From a candidate division WOR-3 bacterium (lineage in GTDB: Bacteria > Hydrothermota > Hydrothermia > Hydrothermales > JAJRUZ01), in contig JBDRZP010000010.1 in the NCBI GenBank assembly GCA_039804025.1, positions 1 through 64,000 of the forward strand: DNA of 64,000 bases. Direction: 5' to 3'. Position numbers and translations under genes: made by a program. Of this stretch, positions 43,450-52,255 are shown piece after piece; the first letter of the stretch is position 1, and each line of letters opens with the position of its first letter. The notes under the pieces are model-generated. The model was not told the DNA's origin. It was given only the letters and a program-made list of their open reading frames with translations, and did no database searches.

Positions 43450-45411
43450 TCACCTCACTATAGCAATTTTACCAATTTTTTTTCTTTTATTTTTATCTAT
43501 TATTGAGTAAATATAAATACCAGAAGCTACATTTCCATCCCATCTTGCAGAACCATCTCCATCTGATTTAAGTTCCTTTATTTTATTTCCATTAACATCA
43601 AAAATAACAATTTCTGAATTGGGGGAAAGATTTGTAAAACTTATATGAGAATGACCCTCTGAAGGCTTAAAAGGATTGGGATAGACAAAAGCTTCGGAGA
43701 GATCAGACTTTGCTTTTCCACCTTTAATTATTACCTTTATACTGTCCTCAACAACCGCTGAATCTCTATCTATCCCACTGATATAAAGTGTTCCATAATA
43801 GGTTCCATAAGGACTTTCATCTCTTATAAAACCTCTTAAAATAACCTCAAATTTTTCCCCAACTCTCAGAGTATCTGGAAATTTATTATATACAAAAACT
43901 TTAGCATATCCACCTTTAGGACCATTTAAAATAAGAGTATCTGCTCTTAAATTAAATATACTTCTCTTTGAAGGACCATCAATGGGGTCAGGATTAAAAA
44001 GAGAATCTGTATTTGCAATTAAAATTTTCTTTTCCAAATAAAGGTCTGAAGGAACTTCACCAAAAAATAGGGTGTCATTTTTTGCATCAAAAGTATCACC
44101 ATGAATATCAAGATCAGAAAGAGATATAATAACTTTTCCCCTTATAAAGTAAATATCTCCGAGAGAATCTTCCTTTAAATCCTGCCATACAAGAAAGAAA
44201 TTAGTAAAACCTTTAACAGTATCAACAAAAAGGGAAGGGGGGTAAAAAGCATTACCGAAATTGGCGTTAGTTGTCCCTGTAAATGTAGTATCAAACTCAA
44301 AAACAAGTTGTGCCTTGCTGAAACTTTGGGTTGTATCAGAAAAAGCACTCATTAAAATAGAATAGTGATCAAGATCAATTAGATTGGAATGCCAGGCACA
44401 AACACCTTTCCCATTAGGTCCAATAAAGAAAATAGGTCTAAAGTTACTCGGACCTGAGGAAATATCAACTCTTATATTTTGAGAAAAGGAATCCAATCTA
44501 ATTCTCCTTGAAAAATAAATATGAGGTTCTTCATCTGGAAAACCCCTTGCGTCTTCCCATACAACAAAAACATCACCAGAACTTGTCACTGTTATTGAGG
44601 GTTGACCTCTATAAGCCTCAAACCCCGGATTATCAACAACAAAAACATCCTGAGGAAGAAAAGTATTCCCAAAATCTTTTGAAATATTATAACCAATATC
44701 AGGATGAGGATCCTGGTTATTTCCAGAATTACCTCTTGCCCATACTATATGAACAAATCCAGAATCATCAACTGCAATATTGGGGTGTCTATTCACACTT
44801 GTGGGATTTTTATCAACTTCTCCAAGATCAGTAAAACTTAAACCACCATCATCTGACCTTGCAATTCTTATTCTTATTATACCTGTTCTGTCATCTGCCC
44901 AAACAACATAGATTCTATTTTCATTTTTTGGGTCTATACAAATTTTGGGTTGTGGACCAAAATTAACATTTGAAAAAGTGCTGTAATATACCTTAATACC
45001 GGGAAGGGTATCAGGTGTAGTAAAAGTATTTCCCTTATCAGAGGATCTTGTAAAATAAACTTTACCAACATTAGCCCTAACACTTTGAAAGACCACATAT
45101 ATTTTGCCTGAAGGGGAAACACTCATCCAAGGGAAATAATCATCTCTATTTAAATCAGGACTTATCAGTTTATTTACTGACCATGTTCTTCCAAAATCCT
45201 GTGATTTAGAAAAATAAATTTCCTTTAATCCATCCTTATCCCTATCATCTTCAAAAACAACATATATGGTTGTATCTATACTGGAATAATAAACGAAAGG
45301 TCTTGATTGATAAGCACTTCCTGTATCATCATTGACCTTTGACTTATATAAAAACTTAAGAGTGCCTCCTGCAAATTGAAAGAATAAAAAAATTGAAAAT
45401 ATCTTTATCAT
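43450..45411 (-). CDS. Secreted sialidase-like beta-propeller protein with T9SS sorting domain
   Basis: A 653-residue exported protein. A signal peptide is followed by a six-bladed-type propeller (about 25-430) with Asp-box motifs SQDFGRTW, SSDKGNTF, SDDGGLSF and SKDFGNTF, then a beta-sandwich region (about 430-560), and a T9SS type A-like C-terminal domain (about 570-653; YPNPFKPSEGHS, GIYIYSI, ending KIAIVR). Asp boxes are structural; sialidase catalytic residues are not evident, so it may be a binding protein. First of a pair with the PorV-like gene. Confidence 0.85.
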   Translation of the reverse strand: MIKIFSIFLFFQFAGGTLKFLYKSKVNDDTGSAYQSRPFVYYSSIDTTIYVVFEDDRDKDGLKEIYFSKSQDFGRTWSVNKLISPDLNRDDYFPWMSVSPSGKIYVVFQSVRANVGKVYFTRSSDKGNTFTTPDTLPGIKVYYSTFSNVNFGPQPKICIDPKNENRIYVVWADDRTGIIRIRIARSDDGGLSFTDLGEVDKNPTSVNRHPNIAVDDSGFVHIVWARGNSGNNQDPHPDIGYNISKDFGNTFLPQDVFVVDNPGFEAYRGQPSITVTSSGDVFVVWEDARGFPDEEPHIYFSRRIRLDSFSQNIRVDISSGPSNFRPIFFIGPNGKGVCAWHSNLIDLDHYSILMSAFSDTTQSFSKAQLVFEFDTTFTGTTNANFGNAFYPPSLFVDTVKGFTNFFLVWQDLKEDSLGDIYFIRGKVIISLSDLDIHGDTFDAKNDTLFFGEVPSDLYLEKKILIANTDSLFNPDPIDGPSKRSIFNLRADTLILNGPKGGYAKVFVYNKFPDTLRVGEKFEVILRGFIRDESPYGTYYGTLYISGIDRDSAVVEDSIKVIIKGGKAKSDLSEAFVYPNPFKPSEGHSHISFTNLSPNSEIVIFDVNGNKIKELKSDGDGSARWDGNVASGIYIYSIIDKNKRKKIGKIAIVR

Positions 45412-45426
45412 AAATTTATTTTAAAC

Positions 45427-46341
45427 CTAAAAATAATTAAAATGCAAATTTGCTTTCGGCAAATTATATTTACTTGCAATATCAATTAACTTCTTTTTAT
45501 TTTCTTCCCCCATTTTTCCAAGAGGAAATCTGAATTCTTCCTCAATCCAGCCAAGATATGAAAGTAAAGTTTTAACAGGTAAGGGATTTGTTTCAATAAA
45601 TAAAGCATTCATCAAAGGTAAAGCATCAAAATGCATCTTCCTTGCCTCCTCTATATTACCCTTTTCAAAAAGATTAATCATCTTTTTTAAATAACCTGGA
45701 TTAATATTTGAATAAACAGAAATAACCCCTTCATAACCAAGGGATAAAAGTGGAAAAGTCCAGGAATCATCTCCTGAAAGAAGAGAAATTTTACCCTTAA
45801 ATAATTTAGCGAGATCCATCATCTGATCAAGATTCTTTGAAGCTTCTTTAATACCAATAATATTTTCAGGAACCTTTTCATAAATTTTTAAAATAGTTTC
45901 AGGTAAAATATTTACCCCTGTCCTTCCAGGAACATTGTAAATTATGATCTTCGCACCTGTATTTTTTGCAAGAAAAACAAAGTAATCAATAAGATTATTC
46001 TGGGTGGGCTTGTTATAATAGGGAATTACAACAAGATGATAATTAATACCTATATCAAGAGCCATTTCAGCATATGAAAGTGTTTTCTTTCCATCATTTG
46101 TCCCAACACCTGTTATTAATTTCATTTTATTTTTTATTTTTTCCTTGGCAAAATTTAAAAGTTCCTTTCTTTCTTCTTTATCTACTGTTGGAGATTCACC
46201 TGTTGTTCCAAGGATAACTATTCCATCAGTTTCTCTTTCCATATGTAAATCTAACAGTTTTCCAAAAGAATCAAGGTCAATTTTACCCCTTTTAAAGGGT
46301 GTAACAATTGCACATATTTCTCCTTTTATTTTATCATTCAT
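45427..46341 (-). CDS. dapA: 4-hydroxy-tetrahydrodipicolinate synthase
   Basis: A 304-residue DHDPS/NAL-family aldolase. Motifs: GTTGESPTVDKEER, GVGTNDGKKTLSYAEMA, catalytic Tyr in YNVPGRTGVN and Schiff-base Lys in GIKEASKNLDQM, LSGDDSWTFPLLSLG. It makes the first lysine/diaminopimelate intermediate from pyruvate and aspartate semialdehyde. The promoter implies a leaderless mRNA. The T9SS cargo gene begins 15 bases downstream and could be read through. Confidence 0.92.
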   Translation of the reverse strand: MNDKIKGEICAIVTPFKRGKIDLDSFGKLLDLHMERETDGIVILGTTGESPTVDKEERKELLNFAKEKIKNKMKLITGVGTNDGKKTLSYAEMALDIGINYHLVVIPYYNKPTQNNLIDYFVFLAKNTGAKIIIYNVPGRTGVNILPETILKIYEKVPENIIGIKEASKNLDQMMDLAKLFKGKISLLSGDDSWTFPLLSLGYEGVISVYSNINPGYLKKMINLFEKGNIEEARKMHFDALPLMNALFIETNPLPVKTLLSYLGWIEEEFRFPLGKMGEENKKKLIDIASKYNLPKANLHFNYF

Positions 46342-46347
46342 AATATG

Positions 46348-46377
46348 ATTTTAATGAAATTTTTTAAAAAGGTTCAA
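46348..46377 (-). promoter_or_regulatory. Leaderless promoter of dapA
   Basis: Minus-strand TTGAAC (46372-46377), 18-base spacer, TAAAAT (46348-46353), then 6 bases to the ATG at 46341. No Shine-Dalgarno is seen. Confidence 0.55.
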
Positions 46378-46402
46378 TTCCTTTATAAAATGAAAAATAA
46401 TC

Positions 46403-47371
46403 ATGATTAAGCTATTAATAATCTCATATTTTTTTTATCACTTTTCTCCTTCCCTTTCTACAAGAAGTAAATCAATTTTAAATAACCCTGCTGGACTTTC
46501 CTTTGAAAAAGGAACAGAATTTTTTTATAGTTTAAGGGAAGAAAGATTCTCCTATTTTGAAAGAGAAAAATTTTACCACTTGTTTGGAATGAGTATGGAG
46601 AATTTGGGTTTTTCTTTTGCACTTCTGGATAAAAATAAGATATATAAAATGGGGACAGGAATACCTCTCAGTGAAAAATTATCCTTTGGAATCTCTTATA
46701 CCTTTGGAGACATTGAAAAATACTATACTTTGGGACTTATGGCAAGACCATTTTCTTTTTTATCTCTCGGCGCAAAAGGTGATTTCTTTAAAAGTGAAAA
46801 TGAATATTTAATGGGATTTGCTTTAAAACCCTTAACAGATAGATTAACTTTTTCAGCTGATATGAAAATAAAAGGTGATAGCATTGATTCTTACTTTTTT
46901 TCCTTTTCAATCGAACCTGTTTCTGGTTTAATTTTTAACTCAAAGATAGAAACATCATCTAAATTTTATAAAGAGGATACAAGATACTTTTTTGGTTTAG
47001 AACTATCCTTTGGTCAGGGATTACTCTCCTATTCAATGGACAAAGAAGACGAAATAAGGAATTATACATTTTTAACTTCAAAGGAATTTTATCCCAAATT
47101 CTTTTCTTATAAAAATAGATGGCTTAATATAAAATTAAAAGATGAATATTCAGAAGAAAGGGAAGAGATAGGATTTTTAAGATTAAAATTAAAACCCTCA
47201 TTTTATGATCTTTTAAAAACTTTTGAAAGGGTATACCAAGATAAGGAAATTGAAGGAGTTATTATACATTTTGAAAATCCTTACTTTTCACCTGCTCAGG
47301 CTGAAGAATTAAGAAAATTGATTAAAAAAATTTCAGAAAAAAAACACAGTTGCCTATGGAGAAAATCTTGA
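46403..47371 (+). CDS. sppA: SppA-type protease, 5' fragment: PorV-like barrel plus start of peptidase domain (frameshifted)
   Basis: 322 residues: a signal-like N-terminus, then a PorV/FadL-like barrel region (about 20-240; STRSKSILNNPAGLSFEKGTEFF, many amphipathic strands), then the beginning of an S49 peptidase domain (about 265-315; DKEIEGVIIHFENPYFSPAQAEELRKL). Reading breaks at an A8 run (47337-47344): the frame goes to HSCLWRKS and stops, while the +1 frame continues SppA homology (VAYGENLDERNYYIASACDK). The gene is therefore split by one base, either by mutation, assembly error or slippage. See the following 3' part. Confidence 0.75.
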   Translation: MIKLLIISYFFYHFSPSLSTRSKSILNNPAGLSFEKGTEFFYSLREERFSYFEREKFYHLFGMSMENLGFSFALLDKNKIYKMGTGIPLSEKLSFGISYTFGDIEKYYTLGLMARPFSFLSLGAKGDFFKSENEYLMGFALKPLTDRLTFSADMKIKGDSIDSYFFSFSIEPVSGLIFNSKIETSSKFYKEDTRYFFGLELSFGQGLLSYSMDKEDEIRNYTFLTSKEFYPKFFSYKNRWLNIKLKDEYSEEREEIGFLRLKLKPSFYDLLKTFERVYQDKEIEGVIIHFENPYFSPAQAEELRKLIKKISEKKHSCLWRKS

Positions 47372-47561
47372 TGAAAGGAATTATTACATTGCAAGTGCCT
47401 GTGATAAGATTATTATCCCCAATGAAGGTTCAATAATACTTACAGGTCCATATGTTGAAAAAATTTACTTAAAAAAATTTTTTGAAAAAATAGGGATTAA
47501 AGCACAAATTGAAAGAATAGCTGAGTATAAATCAGCAGCAGAACCTTTAATTAGAGAAGGC

Positions 47562-48677
47562 ATGAGTAAAGAAGATAGTTCCCAGAGTTACCTTTTTATT
47601 AAGAGAATACTTGAAAAAGAAATTAAGGAAATAAGTGAATCAAGAAATATTAAAGAAGATACTTTATTAAAACTTATGGAAAATGAATCTTATTTTAACT
47701 CAGAGGATGCCTTGAAGTATTCTCTTATAGATACATTTGCCTTTGAAAATGAACTTGAAGATATTATAAAAAAATGGTTCAATAAAAAGAAAATTAAAAA
47801 AATTTCTGAAAAAACTTTAAGTGAAGAAAAATATTTAAAGAGAGAATTTGTTGATACAAGACCCAAAATAGCCCTTTTAACTCTTGAAGGTTCAATTATT
47901 GAGGGTGAAAGTGGAAAAAATCCTCTTCCTTTTATTGGTGGTAAAATGCTTGGCTCAAAAACGGTTCAGGATATCCTTTCAAAAATAGAAAAAGATAAAA
48001 GTATTAAAGCACTTGTTATAAGAGTAAATTCACCTGGTGGTTCTGCTCTTGCTTCTGAAATAATATGGAATGCAATTAAAAGGGTAAAAAGTAAAAAACC
48101 TGTAGTTGTGTCAATGGGTGAGGTCGCAGCTTCAGGTGGATATTATATCTCCTGTCCAGCTCACTATATTTTTGCCAACTATACAACACTCACAGGTTCA
48201 ATAGGAATCCTCGGTGGTAAACTTGTCTTTGGTGATATGTTTGAAAAAATTGGAATAACAAGTAGCAGGGTAAAAACCTTAAAACATTCTGATGCTTTTT
48301 CCATTTTAAGACCCTGGGATGAGGAAGAACTTCAAAAATTAAGAAAGGAACTTAAATGGGGATATAATAATTTTTTAAATAGGGTTGCAAGTTCAAGAAA
48401 TTTGAGTGAATCCTATGTAGATTCCATTGGAAGAGGAAGGATATGGTCAGGCTATGATGCAAAAAATGTTAAAATTGTTGATGAGATAGGTGGAATTTTT
48501 GAGGCAATTGAAAAAGCTAAAGAACTCGCAAAAATAAAAGGTGATGTCAAAATTTTGATTTATCCAGAAAAAAAATTCTTAAAAAGTTTTTATCTCTCAG
48601 AAATAACCTTTAAATCTCCTTTGAATTATTTACTAAAAGATGAGTATATTTATTATGAAACTATAAAATTGAAATAA
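47562..48677 (+). CDS. sppA: SppA signal peptide peptidase, 3' part
   Basis: 371 residues as read from ATG 47562, but homology in this frame begins at about 47345, right after the A8 run. The upstream, ATG-less stretch holds the catalytic Lys (EYKSAAEP, Lys codon 47529-47531). The nucleophile Ser is in EVAASGGYYISC (codon 48131-48133); VNSPGGSALASEIIWNAI and TLTGSIGILGGK are S49 motifs. A product starting at 47562 would lack the Lys and be inactive, so the whole 46403-48677 region is best seen as one gene of about 757 codons with a frameshift. Confidence 0.88.
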   Translation: MSKEDSSQSYLFIKRILEKEIKEISESRNIKEDTLLKLMENESYFNSEDALKYSLIDTFAFENELEDIIKKWFNKKKIKKISEKTLSEEKYLKREFVDTRPKIALLTLEGSIIEGESGKNPLPFIGGKMLGSKTVQDILSKIEKDKSIKALVIRVNSPGGSALASEIIWNAIKRVKSKKPVVVSMGEVAASGGYYISCPAHYIFANYTTLTGSIGILGGKLVFGDMFEKIGITSSRVKTLKHSDAFSILRPWDEEELQKLRKELKWGYNNFLNRVASSRNLSESYVDSIGRGRIWSGYDAKNVKIVDEIGGIFEAIEKAKELAKIKGDVKILIYPEKKFLKSFYLSEITFKSPLNYLLKDEYIYYETIKLK

Positions 48678-48724
48678 AGAAAAACTATAAATACAAAAAA
48701 TATAACATCAAAAGGAGGGATAAA

Positions 48725-49573
48725 ATGAAAAAAAGATTTTTTATTTTAGTTTTCTTAATAATAGCAATAGCAATAATATATATTTTATTTCCAAAAGGTA
48801 AAATAAATTATTCATCAGGAAGAGTAGAGGCAACTGAAATTGAACTTTCAACAAAATATGCAGGAAAAGTTTTAAAAATATACAAAAAAGAAGGAGAAAA
48901 AGTAGAAAAAGGTGAAATTCTTCTTGAGATTGATGCAAGAGAAATAAAAGTTTTAAAAGAAGAAATAGAAGATAAACTGAATTCTTTACAATTTGAAAAA
49001 AAATCTTTTGAAATTGAAATTGAAAACTTAAAAGAAGACTTAGAAAAAACCAAAAAACTTATGGAAATAGGGGCACTTTCAGAAAGAGAATATGAAAAAA
49101 TGAAAACAAAGTATAACTCACTTTTGTATAAAATTAAATCAGTAGAAGAGAATATTGAATCAATCAAAAAAAACCTGGAAAGGCTTTCTATTCAAGAAGA
49201 AGAGTATGTAATAAAGTCACCTGTTAAGGGAATAATAATAGAAAAAAATATTGAAGTTGGTGAATTAACAAAACCTGGCTTTCCCCTTTTCAGAATTGCA
49301 AATCTTGATACTCTTTTTGTTTATGCTTATTTACCTCAGAAAGAATTATACGATTTAAACTTGTCAAAAACTGTAAAGATTATACCTCATACAGATAAAA
49401 AAATAGAATTTACTGGTGAAGTCGTGTGGATTTCGGAGGAAGCAGAATTTACTCCTAAAAATGTTATAACACCAGATGAAAAAGCTTTACTTGTTTTCAA
49501 GTTTAAGATTAAAGTTATTAATAGAGATAACCTTCTAAAACCAGGAATGACTGTTTCTGTCTATTATAAATAA
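48725..49573 (+). CDS. HlyD-family periplasmic adaptor (YbhG-like)
   Basis: A 282-residue membrane-fusion protein: an N-terminal membrane anchor (4-23), split lipoyl domain (GRVEATEIELSTKYAGKVLKIYKKEGEKVEKGEILLEID is its first half), a long helical hairpin (75-165) and a beta-barrel with LKPGMTVSVYYK at the end. AGGAGGG Shine-Dalgarno. Gene order adaptor, double ATPase, two permeases equals E. coli ybhG-F-S-R, an ABC exporter. Substrate unknown. Confidence 0.88.
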   Translation: MKKRFFILVFLIIAIAIIYILFPKGKINYSSGRVEATEIELSTKYAGKVLKIYKKEGEKVEKGEILLEIDAREIKVLKEEIEDKLNSLQFEKKSFEIEIENLKEDLEKTKKLMEIGALSEREYEKMKTKYNSLLYKIKSVEENIESIKKNLERLSIQEEEYVIKSPVKGIIIEKNIEVGELTKPGFPLFRIANLDTLFVYAYLPQKELYDLNLSKTVKIIPHTDKKIEFTGEVVWISEEAEFTPKNVITPDEKALLVFKFKIKVINRDNLLKPGMTVSVYYK

Positions 49574-49574
49574 A

Positions 49575-51185
49575 ATGGAAAATTTTTATCTTCTTCAATT
49601 AAAAAATATTAAGAAAAAATTTAAAGATAAGGAAATTTTAAAGGGAATAAATCTTACATTAAAAGAAAAAGAAATTCTTGCAATTACAGGACCTGATGGA
49701 TCTGGGAAAAGTGTTTTATTAAAAATTATTGCAGGACTTTTAAAACCTGATGAGGGAGAAATAATTTTTTTAGGAAGTGATTTATTAAAAGAAAGAGAAA
49801 AATTCAAAGATAAAATATGTTACTCTTCAGAAAGTTTTTCCCTTTATCCAGACCTCACTGTAGAAGAAACAATGTATTTTTTTGGAGAAATATACGAAGA
49901 TAAAAAAAGAATAGAAGAAAGAATTCAAAAAATTCTTGAATTAACTGAATTAAAGGAAAAAAGGAAAAACAAAGTAAGAGAACTTTCAGGAGGCATGCAG
50001 AAAAAACTTTCCCTTGCTACTTTACTCATATATAGACCAAAGCTTTTATTACTTGATGAACCAACAAGAGGAATTGATCCGGTTTCAAGATCAAAATTAT
50101 GGAACCTTTTTCATAAATTGAAAGAAAATGGAATATCAATAATAATAACAACCCCATATATTCTTGAAACAAAAAGAGCAGATAGATTTTTTTTACTCAA
50201 AGAAGGTTATCTGCAGGGAGGTTTGGAAGAGGAAGAATTTGAAAAGAAAAACTTTTATATTCTAAATAAAAAAGAAAAAATTATAAGGGTAAAAAACTTA
50301 ACAAAAAAATTTGGAAATTTTATTGCTGTTAAAAATTTAAGTTTTGAAATAGAAAGAGGGGAAATTTTTGCCCTTTTAGGTCCAAATGGAGCTGGAAAAA
50401 CAACCACACTAAAAATGCTCCTCGGGATTATTAGTCCAACGGAAGGGGAAATTGAAATTTTAGGAGAAAAATTAAGTAAGGAAAATATAAGAAAAATAAG
50501 AAAAAATATAGGTTACCTTTCTCAGAAGTTTTCTCTTTATCCTGATTTAACCCTTTATCAGAATTTAAAATTTTATTCGGGGTTATATGAAGTTCAAAAA
50601 GAAAAAGAAAGGATAGAAGAACTAATTGAACTTCTTAATATGGGTAATTGGAGGAATAATTTAGCAAGTGAATTGCCTTTAGGAGTAAAACAGAGACTCT
50701 CTCTTGCCTGTGCTATAATAAACAATCCGCCTTTACTTTTTCTTGATGAGCCCACTTCTGGAATGGGTGTTGAGACAAGAAAAGAATTCTGGGAAATTTT
50801 AAGTAATTTAAAGGAGAAAGAGACTACAATGATATTAACTACTCATTATATGGATGAGGCTGAATATTGTGATAGAATTTTACTTATTGATAAAGGAGAA
50901 AATAAAGCACTTGATTCACCTTTCAATTTAAAGAAAAAATTTCTTGAAGAATATAAAATCTACGAGATAAAAGTGGAAAAGGTTTTGGAATTTGAAAATT
51001 TAATAGAAAAGGAGGAAGAAGTTATCTTCACAAGGACAAAAAATGGATTTAAAATTTTTTCAAGAAAAGAAGAGAAAATTTTAGAAATAGTAAAAAAATT
51101 AGAAGAAAGCGGAATAAAAATTATAAATTTTGAAAAAAGTGAACCTGATCTTGAAGAAGTTTTCTATGCAAAAGTGTTAAGTTAA
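49575..51185 (+). CDS. ABC exporter double ATPase (YbhF-like)
   Basis: A 536-residue protein with two ABC ATPase domains. The first has Walker A GPDGSGKS, signature LSGGMQKK and Walker B LLLLDEPTRGID; the second has GPNGAGKT, a degenerate signature LPLGVKQR instead of LSGGxxQ, and LLFLDEPTSGM. The start is 2 bases after the adaptor stop. It powers the two downstream ABC-2 permeases. The altered second signature suggests asymmetric sites, as is common in such fusions. Confidence 0.92.
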   Translation: MENFYLLQLKNIKKKFKDKEILKGINLTLKEKEILAITGPDGSGKSVLLKIIAGLLKPDEGEIIFLGSDLLKEREKFKDKICYSSESFSLYPDLTVEETMYFFGEIYEDKKRIEERIQKILELTELKEKRKNKVRELSGGMQKKLSLATLLIYRPKLLLLDEPTRGIDPVSRSKLWNLFHKLKENGISIIITTPYILETKRADRFFLLKEGYLQGGLEEEEFEKKNFYILNKKEKIIRVKNLTKKFGNFIAVKNLSFEIERGEIFALLGPNGAGKTTTLKMLLGIISPTEGEIEILGEKLSKENIRKIRKNIGYLSQKFSLYPDLTLYQNLKFYSGLYEVQKEKERIEELIELLNMGNWRNNLASELPLGVKQRLSLACAIINNPPLLFLDEPTSGMGVETRKEFWEILSNLKEKETTMILTTHYMDEAEYCDRILLIDKGENKALDSPFNLKKKFLEEYKIYEIKVEKVLEFENLIEKEEEVIFTRTKNGFKIFSRKEEKILEIVKKLEESGIKIINFEKSEPDLEEVFYAKVLS

Positions 51186-51187
51186 AA

Positions 51188-52255
51188 ATGAAAAATATAA
51201 AAAATTCTTTAAGAAAAATTAAATCAATTGCATATAAGGAAATTCTGCACATTATAAGAGATATAAGAACTTTAATTCTTTCTTTAATAATTCCAGTTTT
51301 TTTACTTATAATTTTTGGCTATGCAATCAGACTTGATATCCAAAATGTAAGTTTAAGCTTTTTTGATTTTAAAAACGATTATTTTACAAGGGAGTTAAAG
51401 GAAACCTTAAAAAATTCTTCTGTATTTTCAAAGATCTTTAATGAATATGATTTAAAAGAAGATAAATTTTTGAAAAATGAAATAAAAGGAAAAATTTTTA
51501 TACCCAGCAATTTAAAAGAAATTGTCATCATTATAGATGGTTCTGACCCAACATTATTTTCAACCCTTTCAGGTTATATGATAAGAATGCTTGGAGAAAA
51601 AGAAAATATTTTTGATTTGAGATATAAAATTCTCTTCAATCCTGAATTAAAAAGTGAAATTTTTATTGTTCCCGGAATTATAGCAATTATTCTTGTTGTT
51701 ATCTCAGCTGTTCTTGTAGCAATAAGTATAAGTAAAGAATACGAAACCGGTAGCTTTTATACACTTTTCACCTTACCGTTAAAACCCTATGAAATAATAA
51801 TTGGTAAAGTTATTCCCTATATTTTAATCGGTCTTACTCAATTTACCCTTGTTCTTATTTTTGGTAAAATACTATTTAACATCCCATTAAGAGGTAATTT
51901 TTTATTTCTTTATTTATCCACTATAATTTATATTCTTTCAGGTCTTAGTATAGGAATAATAGTTTCAACTAAATTTAAAAAAACGCAGACTGCGCTCCAA
52001 GTAACATGGTTAACAACAATATTACCTTCCTTTTTATTGTCTGGATTTATTTTTCCAATTGAAAATATCCCGTTTTTATTAAGAATTCTGACATATTTTG
52101 TTCCTGCAAGATATTTTCTTGAGCTTTTAAGAGCTAATCTTTTAAGAAATAGTGAAATCTTTTATATGCTTGATGAGCTTTTCTTTCTTATTCTTTTGTC
52201 CTTCATCTTAATTTTTATAGCTTTAAAATCTATAAAAAAAGAAATATTAACATGA
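51188..52255 (+). CDS. ABC-2 type permease (YbhS-like)
   Basis: A 355-residue ABC-2 permease: TM1 (about 25-47) preceded by IAYKEILHIIRDIRTL, an extracytoplasmic domain (50-155), then five membrane helices with SISKEYETGSFYTLFTLPLKPYEIIIGKV and FLLSGFIFPIENIPFLLRIL, the family's conserved regions. Stop overlaps the next ATG (ATGA). Confidence 0.9.
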   Translation: MKNIKNSLRKIKSIAYKEILHIIRDIRTLILSLIIPVFLLIIFGYAIRLDIQNVSLSFFDFKNDYFTRELKETLKNSSVFSKIFNEYDLKEDKFLKNEIKGKIFIPSNLKEIVIIIDGSDPTLFSTLSGYMIRMLGEKENIFDLRYKILFNPELKSEIFIVPGIIAIILVVISAVLVAISISKEYETGSFYTLFTLPLKPYEIIIGKVIPYILIGLTQFTLVLIFGKILFNIPLRGNFLFLYLSTIIYILSGLSIGIIVSTKFKKTQTALQVTWLTTILPSFLLSGFIFPIENIPFLLRILTYFVPARYFLELLRANLLRNSEIFYMLDELFFLILLSFILIFIALKSIKKEILT

